Made by a program: the position numbers and the translations under genes. A stretch of 64,000 bases of DNA, taken from positions 30,310 to 94,309 of the forward strand of contig JAYFRL010000010.1 in NCBI GenBank assembly GCA_034925905.1, read 5' to 3'. Shown piece after piece: positions 50,642-59,339 of the stretch (position 1 is its first letter; each line of letters starts with the position of its first letter). The notes under the pieces are model-generated. The model did not search any database, had not been told where the DNA came from, and saw only the letters and a list, made by a program, of their open reading frames with translations. This stretch comes from JAYFRL01 sp034925905. Lineage in GTDB: Bacteria > Bacillota > Clostridia > Lachnospirales > Anaerotignaceae.

Positions 50642-51691
50642 ATGCAAAAAATTATCACTGTTATTGTGATTATAATATTGCTTGCCGGGGTTGCATGCTC
50701 AAGGATAAACGGAACAGCAAACGATATAACCTTTGAGGAAAGCGGAAAATCCGATGGGAGCGAAATAGACTTAAATGCGAAATCGTATGAATTGTCCACA
50801 TCTCCTGTGAAAGCCGTTATAATAACGGATATAAACGGACGCATAAACGATGCTGCTTATATACAATCTGCCTGGAACGGGCTTAATATAGCGGGAGAGG
50901 AGCTTGGAGTTCAAATAAATTATAAAAGTCCGTCTTCTTCCGATGAATATACCAATATTGTTAATGAAGCCATAAACGAAGGGGCGAGCGTTATATTCGC
51001 ATATGGGGAAGACCTTGCAGATTTTATCGAAAGCGCTGCTTCTCAAAACGAATTTTGCTATTTTGTGCTTTTGGATTTCAATAATACCGGCAAAGAACTG
51101 AAAAACTTAAAATATGTTGATTTTTCCGAAGAAGGGCTTGGGTTTTTAGCTGGATATTTTGCAGCTCTTGAAACAAAATCCGGGAATATAGGTTTTTTGG
51201 GTACGGATGAAAACGATTCATTTATAAAAGAGCTTAAAGCAGGTTTTGATTTCGGAGTTTCAGAATCCCATGTGAATGCAAACGTATATTATGAATTCTG
51301 CAACTCTTCGGAGGATGAAGCCGTAGAAAAAATGAAGGCTCTTGAAAAAAATGGCTGTGATATTGTGTTTGCTCCGGTAGGAGGATTTTCCGCCGCAGTT
51401 GTGGATGAAGCAAAGGCTGTAAAAATAATAGGCTGTGATGTAAACCAAAGCTATTTATCCGAAGAAAAGGTTATTGCTTCAGCAATCAGGCATTTTGATG
51501 TGGCCTGCTATAATATTATTAAAGATGTTATGCAAGGAAGCTTTAAAGAGGGAGAAAACATAGAAGGAAGCGTTACCGACGGGTATCTTGAATTTGAAAT
51601 AACCGCAGAAGTTGGCACTGATATTAAAAACAGCATTGCCGAGGTTGAAGAAGCTATTTCAAACGGCCGTGTAAATATACCAAAATCCTAA
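50642..51691 (+). CDS. BMP-family ABC transporter substrate-binding lipoprotein
   Basis: A 349-residue lipoprotein. The signal ends in the lipobox LAGVAC (Cys about residue 19), placing it on the outer membrane face. The rest resembles basic membrane proteins of the PnrA/TmpC type: DGRINDAAYIQSAWNGL-like first motif, YVDFSEEGLGFLAGYFAALETKSGNIGFLG and IIGCDVNQSYLSEEKVIASAIRHFDVACYNII (quoted in part). Such proteins bind nucleosides for an ABC importer. No ATPase or permease gene is next to it, so it is an orphan binding protein or sensor. ATG 50642 behind GAGGGTG. Confidence 0.88.
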   Translation: MQKIITVIVIIILLAGVACSRINGTANDITFEESGKSDGSEIDLNAKSYELSTSPVKAVIITDINGRINDAAYIQSAWNGLNIAGEELGVQINYKSPSSSDEYTNIVNEAINEGASVIFAYGEDLADFIESAASQNEFCYFVLLDFNNTGKELKNLKYVDFSEEGLGFLAGYFAALETKSGNIGFLGTDENDSFIKELKAGFDFGVSESHVNANVYYEFCNSSEDEAVEKMKALEKNGCDIVFAPVGGFSAAVVDEAKAVKIIGCDVNQSYLSEEKVIASAIRHFDVACYNIIKDVMQGSFKEGENIEGSVTDGYLEFEITAEVGTDIKNSIAEVEEAISNGRVNIPKS

Positions 51692-51702
51692 TATAAATCC
51701 AA

Positions 51703-51750
51703 TAAAAAAGGTCATGTAGTTTTTAAATACTGCATGGCCTGTTTTTTGTG
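51703..51750 (+). terminator. Terminator of the BMP lipoprotein gene
   Basis: AGGTCATG...CATGGCCT imperfect stem (51709-51740) with six T after it. Confidence 0.85.
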
Positions 51751-51893
51751 AAGCATACTTATTTATTCTGAAGCTTTGAGGGCTTGTCTTTATTTTTTGT
51801 CGCTATTTGTATTACTGTTATTAAAGAAAATTACCAATATATGGTGTATATTATAAAATATGGTAGGATAATAAATTTTAAGGAGGTTGGAAT

Positions 51894-52229
51894 ATGGACT
51901 TAAACTTTGAGAAAAAAGGTCAAAATCTTGTTATATACATGTCCGGCGAAATGGATCATCATAGTCTGGTCGAAATCAGGGAAGGTATAGATAATGAGTT
52001 TTTAAGATCCAATTCAAAAAATATTATTTTTGATTTTTCAGGTGTAAATTTTGTTGACAGCTCCGGGGTAGGTATGCTGATAGGCAGATATAAAATGGTT
52101 TCCGGGCTTGGAGGCAAAACAGCTTTGACGGGGGTTTTGGAAAATGTTGACAGGGTTTTCAATATTTCCGGTGTTTATAAGATAATCCGCAAATATGCAA
52201 GCAAAGAAGACGCGATAAAAAGCTTATAG
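51894..52229 (+). CDS. spoIIAA: Anti-sigma F factor antagonist SpoIIAA
   Basis: A 111-residue STAS protein. The phosphorylatable serine is in FVDSSGVGMLIGRY. In the forespore, the SpoIIE phosphatase dephosphorylates it, and it then displaces SigF from SpoIIAB. First gene of the spoIIA operon (12-base and 10-base gaps follow). AAGGAGG before ATG. A SigH promoter is expected upstream but I could not mark it. Confidence 0.96.
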   Translation: MDLNFEKKGQNLVIYMSGEMDHHSLVEIREGIDNEFLRSNSKNIIFDFSGVNFVDSSGVGMLIGRYKMVSGLGGKTALTGVLENVDRVFNISGVYKIIRKYASKEDAIKSL

Positions 52230-52240
52230 GAGGTGTTGTT

Positions 52241-52672
52241 ATGGATTTTGATAATAAGATGTATTTATGCATTGACAGTAGGTCTGAAAATGAAGCTTTT
52301 GCAAGAATAGCGGTTGCCGCATTTATATCTGGATTAGACCCTTTGATAAGTGAGCTTGCGGATGTTAAAACCGCTGTATCAGAAGCCGTTACAAATTCCG
52401 TTATACACGGCTATGAAGATAAGATAGGCGAAATAAAGGTTTTTTGCGGTATAAAGGAACGCACGGTATACATAGAAGTGTCCGACAACGGAAGCGGCAT
52501 AGAAAACATAGAACAGGCAAGAGAGCCTATGTTTACAACAAAACCCCATCTTGAACGCTCTGGTATGGGGTTTACGGTTATGGAAACATTTATGGACAGG
52601 GTTGATGTAATATCAGAGGTGGAAGTTGGAACTACAATAAAGATGGAAAAGATACTTAAGCCTAAACAGTGA
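52241..52672 (+). CDS. spoIIAB: Anti-sigma F factor and serine kinase SpoIIAB
   Basis: A 143-residue GHKL-type kinase. The N box VSEAVTNSVIHGY, G1 VSDNGSGI and G2 RSGMGFTVMETF are intact. It holds SigF inactive and phosphorylates SpoIIAA. Middle gene of the spoIIA operon. Confidence 0.96.
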   Translation: MDFDNKMYLCIDSRSENEAFARIAVAAFISGLDPLISELADVKTAVSEAVTNSVIHGYEDKIGEIKVFCGIKERTVYIEVSDNGSGIENIEQAREPMFTTKPHLERSGMGFTVMETFMDRVDVISEVEVGTTIKMEKILKPKQ

Positions 52673-52681
52673 GGTGAGAGT

Positions 52682-53401
52682 ATGGATATAAAGGAGCTCA
52701 TAAAAAAGGCCGGGGAGGGCGATGCCCTTGCAAAAGAGCAGATAGTAACGGAAAACTCAGGCCTTGTGTGGAGCATAGTGCGCAAGTTCAGGGGCCGTGG
52801 CTATGAGATGCAGGATTTATACCAGATAGGCGTTATAGGTTTGTTAAAATGCATAGATAAATTTGATTTAAGCTATGACGTTAAATTTTCAACTTATGCA
52901 GTACCAATGATAATGGGTGAGATAAAGCGGTTTTTAAGGGACGATGGTATGATAAAGGTAAGCCGTACACTTAAAGAAACAGCTGTTAAGGCTAATTACT
53001 TACGTGAAGAGCTTACACAAAAAAACGGCTGCGAACCAAGCATAGGCGAGCTTGCTTTTGCCTGCGGCATATCGGGAGAGGAGCTTGTCATGGCTATGGA
53101 TGCGGGAAAAGAAGTTGAATCAATATATAAAACAATATACCAGAGCGACGGAAACAGTGTATATCTTTTGGACAAGCTTTCAGAAAATGAAACAGAAAAC
53201 GAAAACATGGTTGACCTTATAACCCTTAGAGAAGAGCTTAGTTCGCTTGACGTTAAAGAAAGGCAAATAATAATAATGCGATATTTTGAAGACAAAACAC
53301 AGACTGAAACCGCAAAAAGGCTTGGCATATCCCAGGTTCAGGTTTCAAGGATAGAAAGGCGCGTTATAGATAAAATACGGGGGAAAATGCTTAATTTATA
53401 G
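52682..53401 (+). CDS. sigF: RNA polymerase sporulation sigma factor SigF
   Basis: A 239-residue sigma factor, first forespore-specific factor in sporulation. Region 2 (NSGLVWSIVRKFRGRGYEMQDLYQIGVIGLLKCIDKFD, key DLYQIGVIGLLK), region 3 (VSRTLKETAVKANYLREEL) and region 4 (KTQTETAKRLGISQVQVSRIERR) are all present. Third gene of spoIIA; together with sigK it shows the host can make endospores. Confidence 0.96.
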   Translation: MDIKELIKKAGEGDALAKEQIVTENSGLVWSIVRKFRGRGYEMQDLYQIGVIGLLKCIDKFDLSYDVKFSTYAVPMIMGEIKRFLRDDGMIKVSRTLKETAVKANYLREELTQKNGCEPSIGELAFACGISGEELVMAMDAGKEVESIYKTIYQSDGNSVYLLDKLSENETENENMVDLITLREELSSLDVKERQIIIMRYFEDKTQTETAKRLGISQVQVSRIERRVIDKIRGKMLNL

Positions 53402-53479
53402 CGTAACCTTATTGTATATTCCCATAAATATGCTATCATTAAATTATGGCAGAGCTTGTTTTGTAAAGGGGGTATACTT

Positions 53480-54262
53480 ATGATAATGCAAAAATTAAAA
53501 GATATCTTATGCGGAGTTTTGATTACAGTTCTCATTTTAGGAACTGTCTCAACGGTTTTCGGAAAGGTTTCAAAAGAGAGTATTATAGCAAACTATAACA
53601 ATATAAAAATTATAATAGACGGCAAAACTCTGGAAACCGAAAAAGAACCTTTTGTATACGAAGGTACAACTTATTTGCCTATAAGAGCGATTGGTGAAGC
53701 CTTTGGGAAAACTGTATGCTGGGATGGTGAGGCTAAAACGGTTACGATTGTTTCCGAATCGGAAGCAACCAACCTTGAAGGGGGTTTGGCTACGGGGAAC
53801 AAAGCCTCATATTCAAGGACGAATCCCGCGCCGGTTAATGCAAGCCAAACGATAGAAGTATCCGGCTATTCCGGAGAATATACGGCAACGGTTACTGTTT
53901 TGGAGGCTTTAAGAGGAGAAGACGCCTTAAATATGGTTAAAGAAGCTAACATGCTTAACAGAAGCCCTTCGGAGGATAAAGAATATATAGTTGTAAAAGT
54001 AAAAATGGATGTTGAAAATGTTAAGGACGACAGAGCTATTTCGGTAAGCAAGTATATGTTTGATTGCTTTTCAGAAAACAATGTGGAATATGATATGGCC
54101 TTTGTAGTTGATCCGGAACCGGCTCTTTCAGGCGATATATATGATGGAAGCAGTATAACTGGATATATGACGCTTTTAGTTGATAAAAACGATATTTCGC
54201 CTAAAATAGTTTTTGGAAGAAAATATGACGGTACGGGCGGAATATGGTTTGATGTTAAATAA
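53480..54262 (+). CDS. Exported stalk-domain (copper amine oxidase N-terminal-like) protein with DUF4352-type domain
   Basis: A 260-residue secreted protein. The signal peptide covers about 1-28 (ILCGVLITVLILGTVSTVFG). A stalk domain follows (about 40-90): IKIIIDGKTLETEKEPFVYEGTTYLPIRAIGEAFG pattern (quoted in part), common in clostridial wall-associated proteins. The last 130 residues are an immunoglobulin-like beta domain similar to DUF4352/telokin-like. Role unknown. ATG 53480 behind AAAGGGGG. Confidence 0.85.
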   Translation: MIMQKLKDILCGVLITVLILGTVSTVFGKVSKESIIANYNNIKIIIDGKTLETEKEPFVYEGTTYLPIRAIGEAFGKTVCWDGEAKTVTIVSESEATNLEGGLATGNKASYSRTNPAPVNASQTIEVSGYSGEYTATVTVLEALRGEDALNMVKEANMLNRSPSEDKEYIVVKVKMDVENVKDDRAISVSKYMFDCFSENNVEYDMAFVVDPEPALSGDIYDGSSITGYMTLLVDKNDISPKIVFGRKYDGTGGIWFDVK

Positions 54263-54265
54263 CAA

Positions 54266-54300
54266 AACAAAAGGGCCTTCTATAGGCTCTTTTTATTTTT
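54266..54300 (+). terminator. Terminator of the stalk-domain gene
   Basis: AAAGGGCCT/AGGCTCTTT stem with one G-T pair (54271-54292), then T-rich. Confidence 0.82.
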
Positions 54301-54324
54301 GGTCAAGCGCAAAATAAATGCAGG

Positions 54325-54353
54325 TTGATAAAATTTTCCTGCTGTGATAAACT
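54325..54353 (+). promoter_or_regulatory. Promoter of the small Xre gene
   Basis: TTGATA (54325-54330), 17-base spacer, TAAACT (54348-54353). Confidence 0.72.
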
Positions 54354-54386
54354 GTTTTAAAAATATTTATTAGAGAAGAGAAAAAC

Positions 54387-54683
54387 ATGACAACAGGTGA
54401 AATTATAAAAACAAAGCGCTTAGAGATGAATTTAACGCAGGAGGAACTTGCGGAAAAATCAGGCTTGAAAAGAGAAAATATTTTAGGCTGGGAAACAGAA
54501 ATTTCACTGCCTTCAAGGCAAGAGGCCGAAAAATTAAGTGAAATTTTAAAAACAGATGTATTAAACACGTCTGTGGATGAAAAAATTATGGTCTCCAAGC
54601 AAAGGCTTAATGCCATAGGTATTTTTGCAGCCGTCGGATGGCTCTTGGCAGGTTTCTTTCTTCTTATGCTTATATTGCGTTAA
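54387..54683 (+). CDS. Small Xre-family regulator with C-terminal membrane helix
   Basis: A 98-residue protein. Residues 1-60 are a Cro/C1 HTH (MNLTQEELAEKSGLKRENILGWETEISLPS, quoted key part LTQEELAEKSGLKRENI). Residues about 75-97 form one helix, IGIFAAVGWLLAGFFLLMLIL. A membrane-tethered regulator is suggested. The upstream TTGACA-like promoter and a strong hairpin after it make it a single-gene unit. Target unknown. Confidence 0.85.
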   Translation: MTTGEIIKTKRLEMNLTQEELAEKSGLKRENILGWETEISLPSRQEAEKLSEILKTDVLNTSVDEKIMVSKQRLNAIGIFAAVGWLLAGFFLLMLILR

Positions 54684-54689
54684 TTTTCA

Positions 54690-54735
54690 GATATAAAGAA
54701 GGCATTTGCTATGCAAATGCCTTCTTTATAATTTT
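54690..54735. terminator. Perfect 18-bp palindromic terminator, bidirectional
   Basis: Arms at 54692-54709 and 54713-54730, loop TAT. It serves the plus-strand Xre gene and the convergent acyl-CoA synthetase gene. Confidence 0.95.
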
Positions 54736-54736
54736 A

Positions 54737-56407
54737 TTATATAACGCTTTTCAAATCTTTTTCTCTTATCTCAACACGGCGTACTTTTCCGTTTACTGTG
54801 CGTGGAAGAGAATGAACAAAGCTTACCATACGAGGATATTTATAAGGAGCTGTGCGGTGTTTAACAAATTCCTGTATCTCAGCTTTAAGCTCATCGCTAG
54901 CCGAATAATCCTTTGAAAGAACGATAGTTGCTTTAACGATTTGACCGCGTACGGAATCCGGAACTCCTGTTACAGCGCAATCGGCAACGGCAGGGTGCTC
55001 AAGCAGGACTTCTTCTATTTCAAAAGGCCCGATACGGTAGCCGGATGATTTTATTATATCATCATTCCGTCCAACATACCAATAGTATCCTTCTTCGTCT
55101 ATGATTGCAGTGTCTCCTGTATGATAGAAACCGTCATGCATAGCGGCCTTTGTTTTTTCTTCATCTAAATAATAGCAATCAAGTAAACCTTCCTGATGGC
55201 CGTTTTTAAGACCTAAGCATATTTCGCCTTTAACACCTGGAAGGCATTCTTTTCCGTTTGCATCAAGCAGATGAACGTCATATAAAGGAGAAGGCTTGCC
55301 CAGTGAGCCTGGTCTTGGGTCTGTGCCTCTTAAATTGCATATCGCAAGGGTTGTTTCTGTTTGGCCAAAGCCTTCCATTATTTTCATGCCGGTAACGCTG
55401 AGCCATTTATAGAAAACGTCTTTGTTTAAAGATTCACCAGCTGTTGTTGTGTACTTTATGCTTGAAAGGTCATATTTTTCAATATCTTCTGAAAGAAGCA
55501 TACGGAACATAGTTGGAGGGCAGCAAAGGCTTGTGATTTTATATTTACCGATGAGTGTAAGTATCTCGTTGGCATTAAATTTATCATAGTCATATGTGAA
55601 AACCGCGCCTTCCATTATCCATTGACCGTAAAACTTACCCCAAACAGCTTTGCCCCAGCCTGTGTCGGCTATTGTGAAATGGATTCCGTCCGGGTCAACT
55701 GTGTGCCAATGCTTTGCAGTCAAGATATGAGCCAAAGAATATGTGTGGTTATGAAGGACCATTTTTGGATACCCTGATGTCCCTGATGAAAAATACATAA
55801 GCAAAGGCTCTAAAACATTGGTAGGAACACGGGAAAATTCTTCTGATGCGGCTTCCATGCCCGAAGCATAATCAAGCCAGCCTTCACGGTTTCCGTTAAC
55901 GATTATTTTAAGCTGTAAAGTAGGGCATTTGGGCTCTGCTTTTTCAATTTCTTCAGCAACCTCGCCTTGGCCTGTGCAAACAACAGCCTTTATGCTGGCT
56001 GCATTTAAACGGTATTCGGCATCATGAGCGGTAAGCATGAATGTTGCGGGAACTAAAACTGCTCCAAGCTTATGCAAAGCTGTTGCAACGAACCAAAACT
56101 CATAATGACGCTTAAGAACAACCATAACCATATCGCCTTTTTCGATTCCTAAAGAACGGAAATAGTTTGCTGTTTTGTCCGAATATTTTTTCATATCGGC
56201 AAACGTAAAACTATGCTCTTCACCCTGAGGATTGCACCAAACCATGGCCATCCGCTCAGGTGTATGCGTTGCGATGTCATCAACAACATCGTAAGCAAAA
56301 TTAAAATTGTCTGGATAATTGAGTTTAAATGTTTTTAAAACTCCATTTTCATCATATGTTTCTTCAACATATCTTTCGTTTATGTTTCTTACTTTCATGT
56401 CTGACAT
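54737..56407 (-). CDS. AMP-forming acyl-CoA synthetase (acetyl/medium-chain type), T-box controlled
   Basis: A 556-residue adenylate-forming ligase joining a carboxylic acid to CoA with ATP. Core motifs are MYFSSGTSGYPKMV (P-loop), TTAGESLNKDVFYKW, EGFGQTETT, GFYHTGDTAIIDEEGYYWYVGRNDDIIKSSGYRIGPFEIEE (quoted in parts) and the C-terminal lysine in TVNGKVRR. It resembles the ACSM/medium-chain group rather than acetyl-CoA synthetase proper (length 556, not 640). Substrates of relatives are butyrate, branched and medium acids. A T-box leader precedes it, which links the gene to amino-acid supply. ATG 56407 behind GGAGG. Confidence 0.92.
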   Translation of the reverse strand: MSDMKVRNINERYVEETYDENGVLKTFKLNYPDNFNFAYDVVDDIATHTPERMAMVWCNPQGEEHSFTFADMKKYSDKTANYFRSLGIEKGDMVMVVLKRHYEFWFVATALHKLGAVLVPATFMLTAHDAEYRLNAASIKAVVCTGQGEVAEEIEKAEPKCPTLQLKIIVNGNREGWLDYASGMEAASEEFSRVPTNVLEPLLMYFSSGTSGYPKMVLHNHTYSLAHILTAKHWHTVDPDGIHFTIADTGWGKAVWGKFYGQWIMEGAVFTYDYDKFNANEILTLIGKYKITSLCCPPTMFRMLLSEDIEKYDLSSIKYTTTAGESLNKDVFYKWLSVTGMKIMEGFGQTETTLAICNLRGTDPRPGSLGKPSPLYDVHLLDANGKECLPGVKGEICLGLKNGHQEGLLDCYYLDEEKTKAAMHDGFYHTGDTAIIDEEGYYWYVGRNDDIIKSSGYRIGPFEIEEVLLEHPAVADCAVTGVPDSVRGQIVKATIVLSKDYSASDELKAEIQEFVKHRTAPYKYPRMVSFVHSLPRTVNGKVRRVEIREKDLKSVI

Positions 56408-56469
56408 ATTAAAAACCTCCCAAAAAATTTGTGTTGATGGATTTTAGTTCGGGAAGGGTTTGTCGGAAA

Positions 56470-56725
56470 TAAAAAAACTCGCCCCTATACAGGGACGAGT
56501 ATATAACCCGCGATACCACCCAAATTGACGCAAAGCGTCCTCTTTAATCAAGACTCCATCAAGCCTCTTGGTCTTAACGCGACTCCACGCAAGCGTCTAA
56601 TAACAAATAAATTGTTTTCGGGCCCGTACTCCGAAGTGATCCGCTGTGCAGCTTCCGTAGGCTCGCACCTTTCGCCTACTCTCTGAATGGAAACTTATAC
56701 ACGCCGTTCTTCATCATCGTATTTT
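56470..56725 (-). promoter_or_regulatory. T-box leader of the acyl-CoA synthetase gene
   Basis: Minus strand order: Stem I with AGAGAG and a TAGGC...GCCTA apical hairpin (about 56660-56705), then the T-box core TTTGGGTGGTATCGCGGG (56507-56524), and terminator ACTCGTCCC/GGGGCGAGT plus seven T (56472-56500). The specifier candidate is AUC (56638-56640), followed by A and then a CUUC that can pair with GAAG on the 5' side; by analogy with known leaders this would read isoleucine. The specifier choice is uncertain; the T-box class is not. Confidence 0.93.
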
Positions 56726-56730
56726 TATCT

Positions 56731-56758
56731 ATTATATAGATTTTTTACGATTTGTCAA
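56731..56758 (-). promoter_or_regulatory. Promoter of the acyl-CoA synthetase T-box transcript
   Basis: Minus strand TTGACA (56753-56758), 16-base spacer, TATAAT (56731-56736). Confidence 0.88.
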
Positions 56759-57073
56759 CACCTGAATTAAAAAAATTAAATTAAATTTTATTTTATATAC
56801 AAACGATAAAACTGGGATTTTTTTTAAACTATCAAGTAAACTGGGAAATTATATGGTGTATAAAAGTTGATTTTAAATTATCCTTCGGGTTTTAAGCTCT
56901 CGAAAATACAGCAAGAGGTTAAAAGATATTTAGTTTTAAGATTTAAACATCAGGTATTTTGTATTTTGTGTATTAATTTCAAACATAAGTTTGAAAATAG
57001 TGTCTTTTAATATCGAATTTTTTAATATATAATAGCTTTTAGTGTGCTAAAATTCTGGTTTGGAGATGATTTT
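56759..57073. other. AT-rich intergenic region, about 315 bases
   Basis: Between the T-box promoter and the divergent dehydrogenase gene. No coding frame, repeat or RNA was recognised. A TATAAT-like run near 57025-57035 may belong to the dehydrogenase promoter. Confidence 0.5.
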
Positions 57074-58033
57074 ATGAAAATAAGCCTGCTTGAGCCGATA
57101 GGAGTATCGGAAGAATTGATATATGAACTTGCTTCTGGGTTTAAAGAAAAAGGTCATGAGTTTGTTTATTATAATCAGAAGACTACCGACAAGAATGAGC
57201 TTATAAAAAGAAGTGAGGACAGCGATATTGTTATTATTGCAAATAACCCTTACCCTAATGAGGTTGTTTTGGCCGCAAAGAAGCTTAAAATGCTTTCTAT
57301 AGCTTTTACAGGGTTTGACCATGTAGGGAAAGAAGCATTAAAAGCCGCTAAGGTAACGGTTTCAAACGCTGCCGGATTTTCAAATGAATCTGTTTCAGAG
57401 CTTGCTTTGGGGCTTGCAATAAGTTCTTTAAGAAATATGGTGCCTTGTGATGCTGCAACGAGAAACGGAGGAAGCTTGGCTGCTAGCAAACTCATGGGAA
57501 ATGAGCTTAGCGGAAAAACGGTAGGGATTATAGGAACCGGAAGGATTGGGATAATGACGGCAAAGCTTTTTGCGGCATTTGGCTGCAAGCTTTTGGGATA
57601 CAGCAGAAGCGAAAGAAGCGAAGCAAAAGAAGCGGGCATAAAATATGTGCCTTTAGACTCTCTTTTAGCCAAGAGTGATATAATATCCTTACATACACCT
57701 CTTAATGACCAAACGAAATGTCTTATTAGCCGTGAGAAAATAGCGCTTATGAAAAAAACTGCGCTTATTATAAATTGCGCAAGGGGAGGCGTTATAGATA
57801 ACAACGCCCTGGCAGATGCTCTTAATGCCGGAGAAATAGGCGCGGCAGCAATAGATGTTTTTGACATGGAGCCGCCGATCCCTTCGGATTATCCGCTTAT
57901 TTCGGCTAAAAATACAATTTTCACTCCCCACGTGGCCTTTGCGACAAAGGAATCAATGGTTAAACGCGCCAAAATAACCTTTGACAATGTTTATTCATAT
58001 TTGGGCGGGAATCCAAAAAATGTTGTCATATAA
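57074..58033 (+). CDS. D-isomer-specific 2-hydroxyacid dehydrogenase
   Basis: A 319-residue NAD(P)-dependent dehydrogenase. The cofactor motif is GIIGTGRIGIMTAKLF; catalytic Arg is in NCARGGVIDNNAL and the His in FTPHVAF, with the Glu in IDVFDMEPP. The family interconverts 2-oxoacids and 2-hydroxyacids (D-lactate, glycerate, phosphoglycerate types). Short of the C-terminal ACT domain of SerA, so a stand-alone form. It is divergent from the acyl-CoA synthetase gene. ATG 57074 behind TTTGGAG. Confidence 0.92.
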   Translation: MKISLLEPIGVSEELIYELASGFKEKGHEFVYYNQKTTDKNELIKRSEDSDIVIIANNPYPNEVVLAAKKLKMLSIAFTGFDHVGKEALKAAKVTVSNAAGFSNESVSELALGLAISSLRNMVPCDAATRNGGSLAASKLMGNELSGKTVGIIGTGRIGIMTAKLFAAFGCKLLGYSRSERSEAKEAGIKYVPLDSLLAKSDIISLHTPLNDQTKCLISREKIALMKKTALIINCARGGVIDNNALADALNAGEIGAAAIDVFDMEPPIPSDYPLISAKNTIFTPHVAFATKESMVKRAKITFDNVYSYLGGNPKNVVI

Positions 58034-58061
58034 AAATTTATCAGCGGTTGTTTTATAAAAA

Positions 58062-58116
58062 CAATAAAGGTCCGTCAAAGAGCTTATAATCAAGTTTTTT
58101 GACGGGCCTTATTTAA
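58062..58116. terminator. Bidirectional terminator
   Basis: AATAAAGGTCCGTCAAA and TTTTGACGGGCCTTATT (58063-58079 and 58097-58113) form a 16-17-base-pair stem with G-T pairs between convergent genes. Confidence 0.88.
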
Positions 58117-58137
58117 AAAGATAATTAAAATACAGAA

Positions 58138-58566
58138 TTAAAAGGACGTTTTTTCTTTTGTTATTAATATAATCTCATCTACTGCTTTATCTATTATATT
58201 TGGCAGAGAATCTGTGGTTATTCCTACTATTCTTAAATTACATTTATTAAACGGAATTAAAACTTTTGAAGCCGGGCTTTTTGCGATTGCTTCAGCCATT
58301 TTGGGAGAAAGCTCACCAAGCATTGAATTTGCGGCTATTATTCCTATGCTTCCGGCTATTATATCGGCATGGGCAGAATTTACAATAACAGCGTTTTCGC
58401 CCGTTGCGCTTTCTGTTGCCCCGGCTTTTTTCATGGCTAGCGTTGCGGCAGAATTTGTGCCTACGGCTGTTATCTTAAAATTATATTCATCTGCTAAGGC
58501 TTTAAGTTTGGATACTAATGTTTTTCCTATTCCTCCGCCTTGTCCGTCAACAATTAAGATATTCAT
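58138..58566 (-). CDS. DUF3842 family protein
   Basis: A 142-residue protein starting MNILIVDGQGGGIGKTLVSKL, a Rossmann-like glycine motif seen in the clostridial DUF3842 family. Further conserved are GTNSAATLAMKKAGA, GIIAANSMLGELSP and IPFNKCNLRIVG. Function is not known; a nucleotide-binding role is plausible. The next gene upstream on the same strand is an ECF S component, 15 bases away, and the pair may be one operon. AAAGGAG precedes ATG. Confidence 0.85.
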   Translation of the reverse strand: MNILIVDGQGGGIGKTLVSKLKALADEYNFKITAVGTNSAATLAMKKAGATESATGENAVIVNSAHADIIAGSIGIIAANSMLGELSPKMAEAIAKSPASKVLIPFNKCNLRIVGITTDSLPNIIDKAVDEIILITKEKTSF

Positions 58567-58581
58567 ATATAGCTCCTTTTT

Positions 58582-59115
58582 TTATTTAAGCCTGTTTAAA
58601 AAATTACTTTTATGAAGTAATGTGCCTAAAGAAAAAAATATTATTATTCCGCCAACACCCTGAGAAATGTTTCCCGGAACAGATTGTGTTGCCGACAAAA
58701 AACCGCCTCGGAAAATAGCTTCTGAAAAAAAATAACCGGAAACCATAAAGATTTCCACAAAAATAGTTGTGAAAACATTCCTTGCGGAAAAAAGGTTCCC
58801 TGATGTTTTATAGTCTGAAAGCTTTCCGGCAAAAAGCCCCATCAAGCCCTTTATTATAAAAGTGAAAGGTGCCCAATATGCATAGCCTAAAAGTATATCT
58901 GCAAGGGCGGAACCAAATCCCCCTGCCGCAAAACCAAAGTTGCTGCCGAAAAACACAGCGGAAATAAGGATTATGGCATCACCTGCATTTATATATCCTC
59001 CGGTTGCGGGTGTTGGGATGTGTATAACCATTGTGAAAAGTGCTGTCAGTGCGATTAATATTGCTTTAATACATAAATTTTTTGTCATGTCGTCAATTTC
59101 AGAAATTTTCTTCAT
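58582..59115 (-). CDS. ECF transporter S component (vitamin-type)
   Basis: A 177-residue membrane protein with six helices. The N-terminal CIKAILIALTALFTMVIHIP is typical of S components, followed by GGYINAGDAIILISAVFFG and GFGSALADILLGY. S components bind a vitamin and dock on a shared EcfAAT module, which is not here. The GYINAGDA loop is reminiscent of several folate-, panthenate- or HMP-type S units, but the ligand cannot be named. No riboswitch was seen upstream. ATG 59115 follows AGGAG. Confidence 0.88.
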   Translation of the reverse strand: MKKISEIDDMTKNLCIKAILIALTALFTMVIHIPTPATGGYINAGDAIILISAVFFGSNFGFAAGGFGSALADILLGYAYWAPFTFIIKGLMGLFAGKLSDYKTSGNLFSARNVFTTIFVEIFMVSGYFFSEAIFRGGFLSATQSVPGNISQGVGGIIIFFSLGTLLHKSNFLNRLK

Positions 59116-59248
59116 ATAATCAGCTCCTAAGTTTTTAATGCCGGAAGATATTAACCTCACTAAAAGAAGTATTAATATTATTTTTTATTTTAGCATAAAG
59201 CGGATAGGAATAAAGTCTTCTTTAAAAAACATTTAAAGGAGTCTGTTA

Positions 59249-59282
59249 CAATAAAAGGTCTCTTAGAAGAGACCTTTTATAT
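59249..59282. terminator. Palindromic terminator-like hairpin
   Basis: Perfect 14-bp arms ATAAAAGGTCTCTT (59251-59264) and AAGAGACCTTTTAT (59267-59280) with a two-base loop centre. On the minus strand it follows the aldolase remnant and may have been its terminator. Confidence 0.75.
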
Positions 59283-59339
59283 TGTCCGGCTTTTTTGAGG
59301 GCTCCAAATTTAAGGTTATATATCTGAAGCCTTATTATT

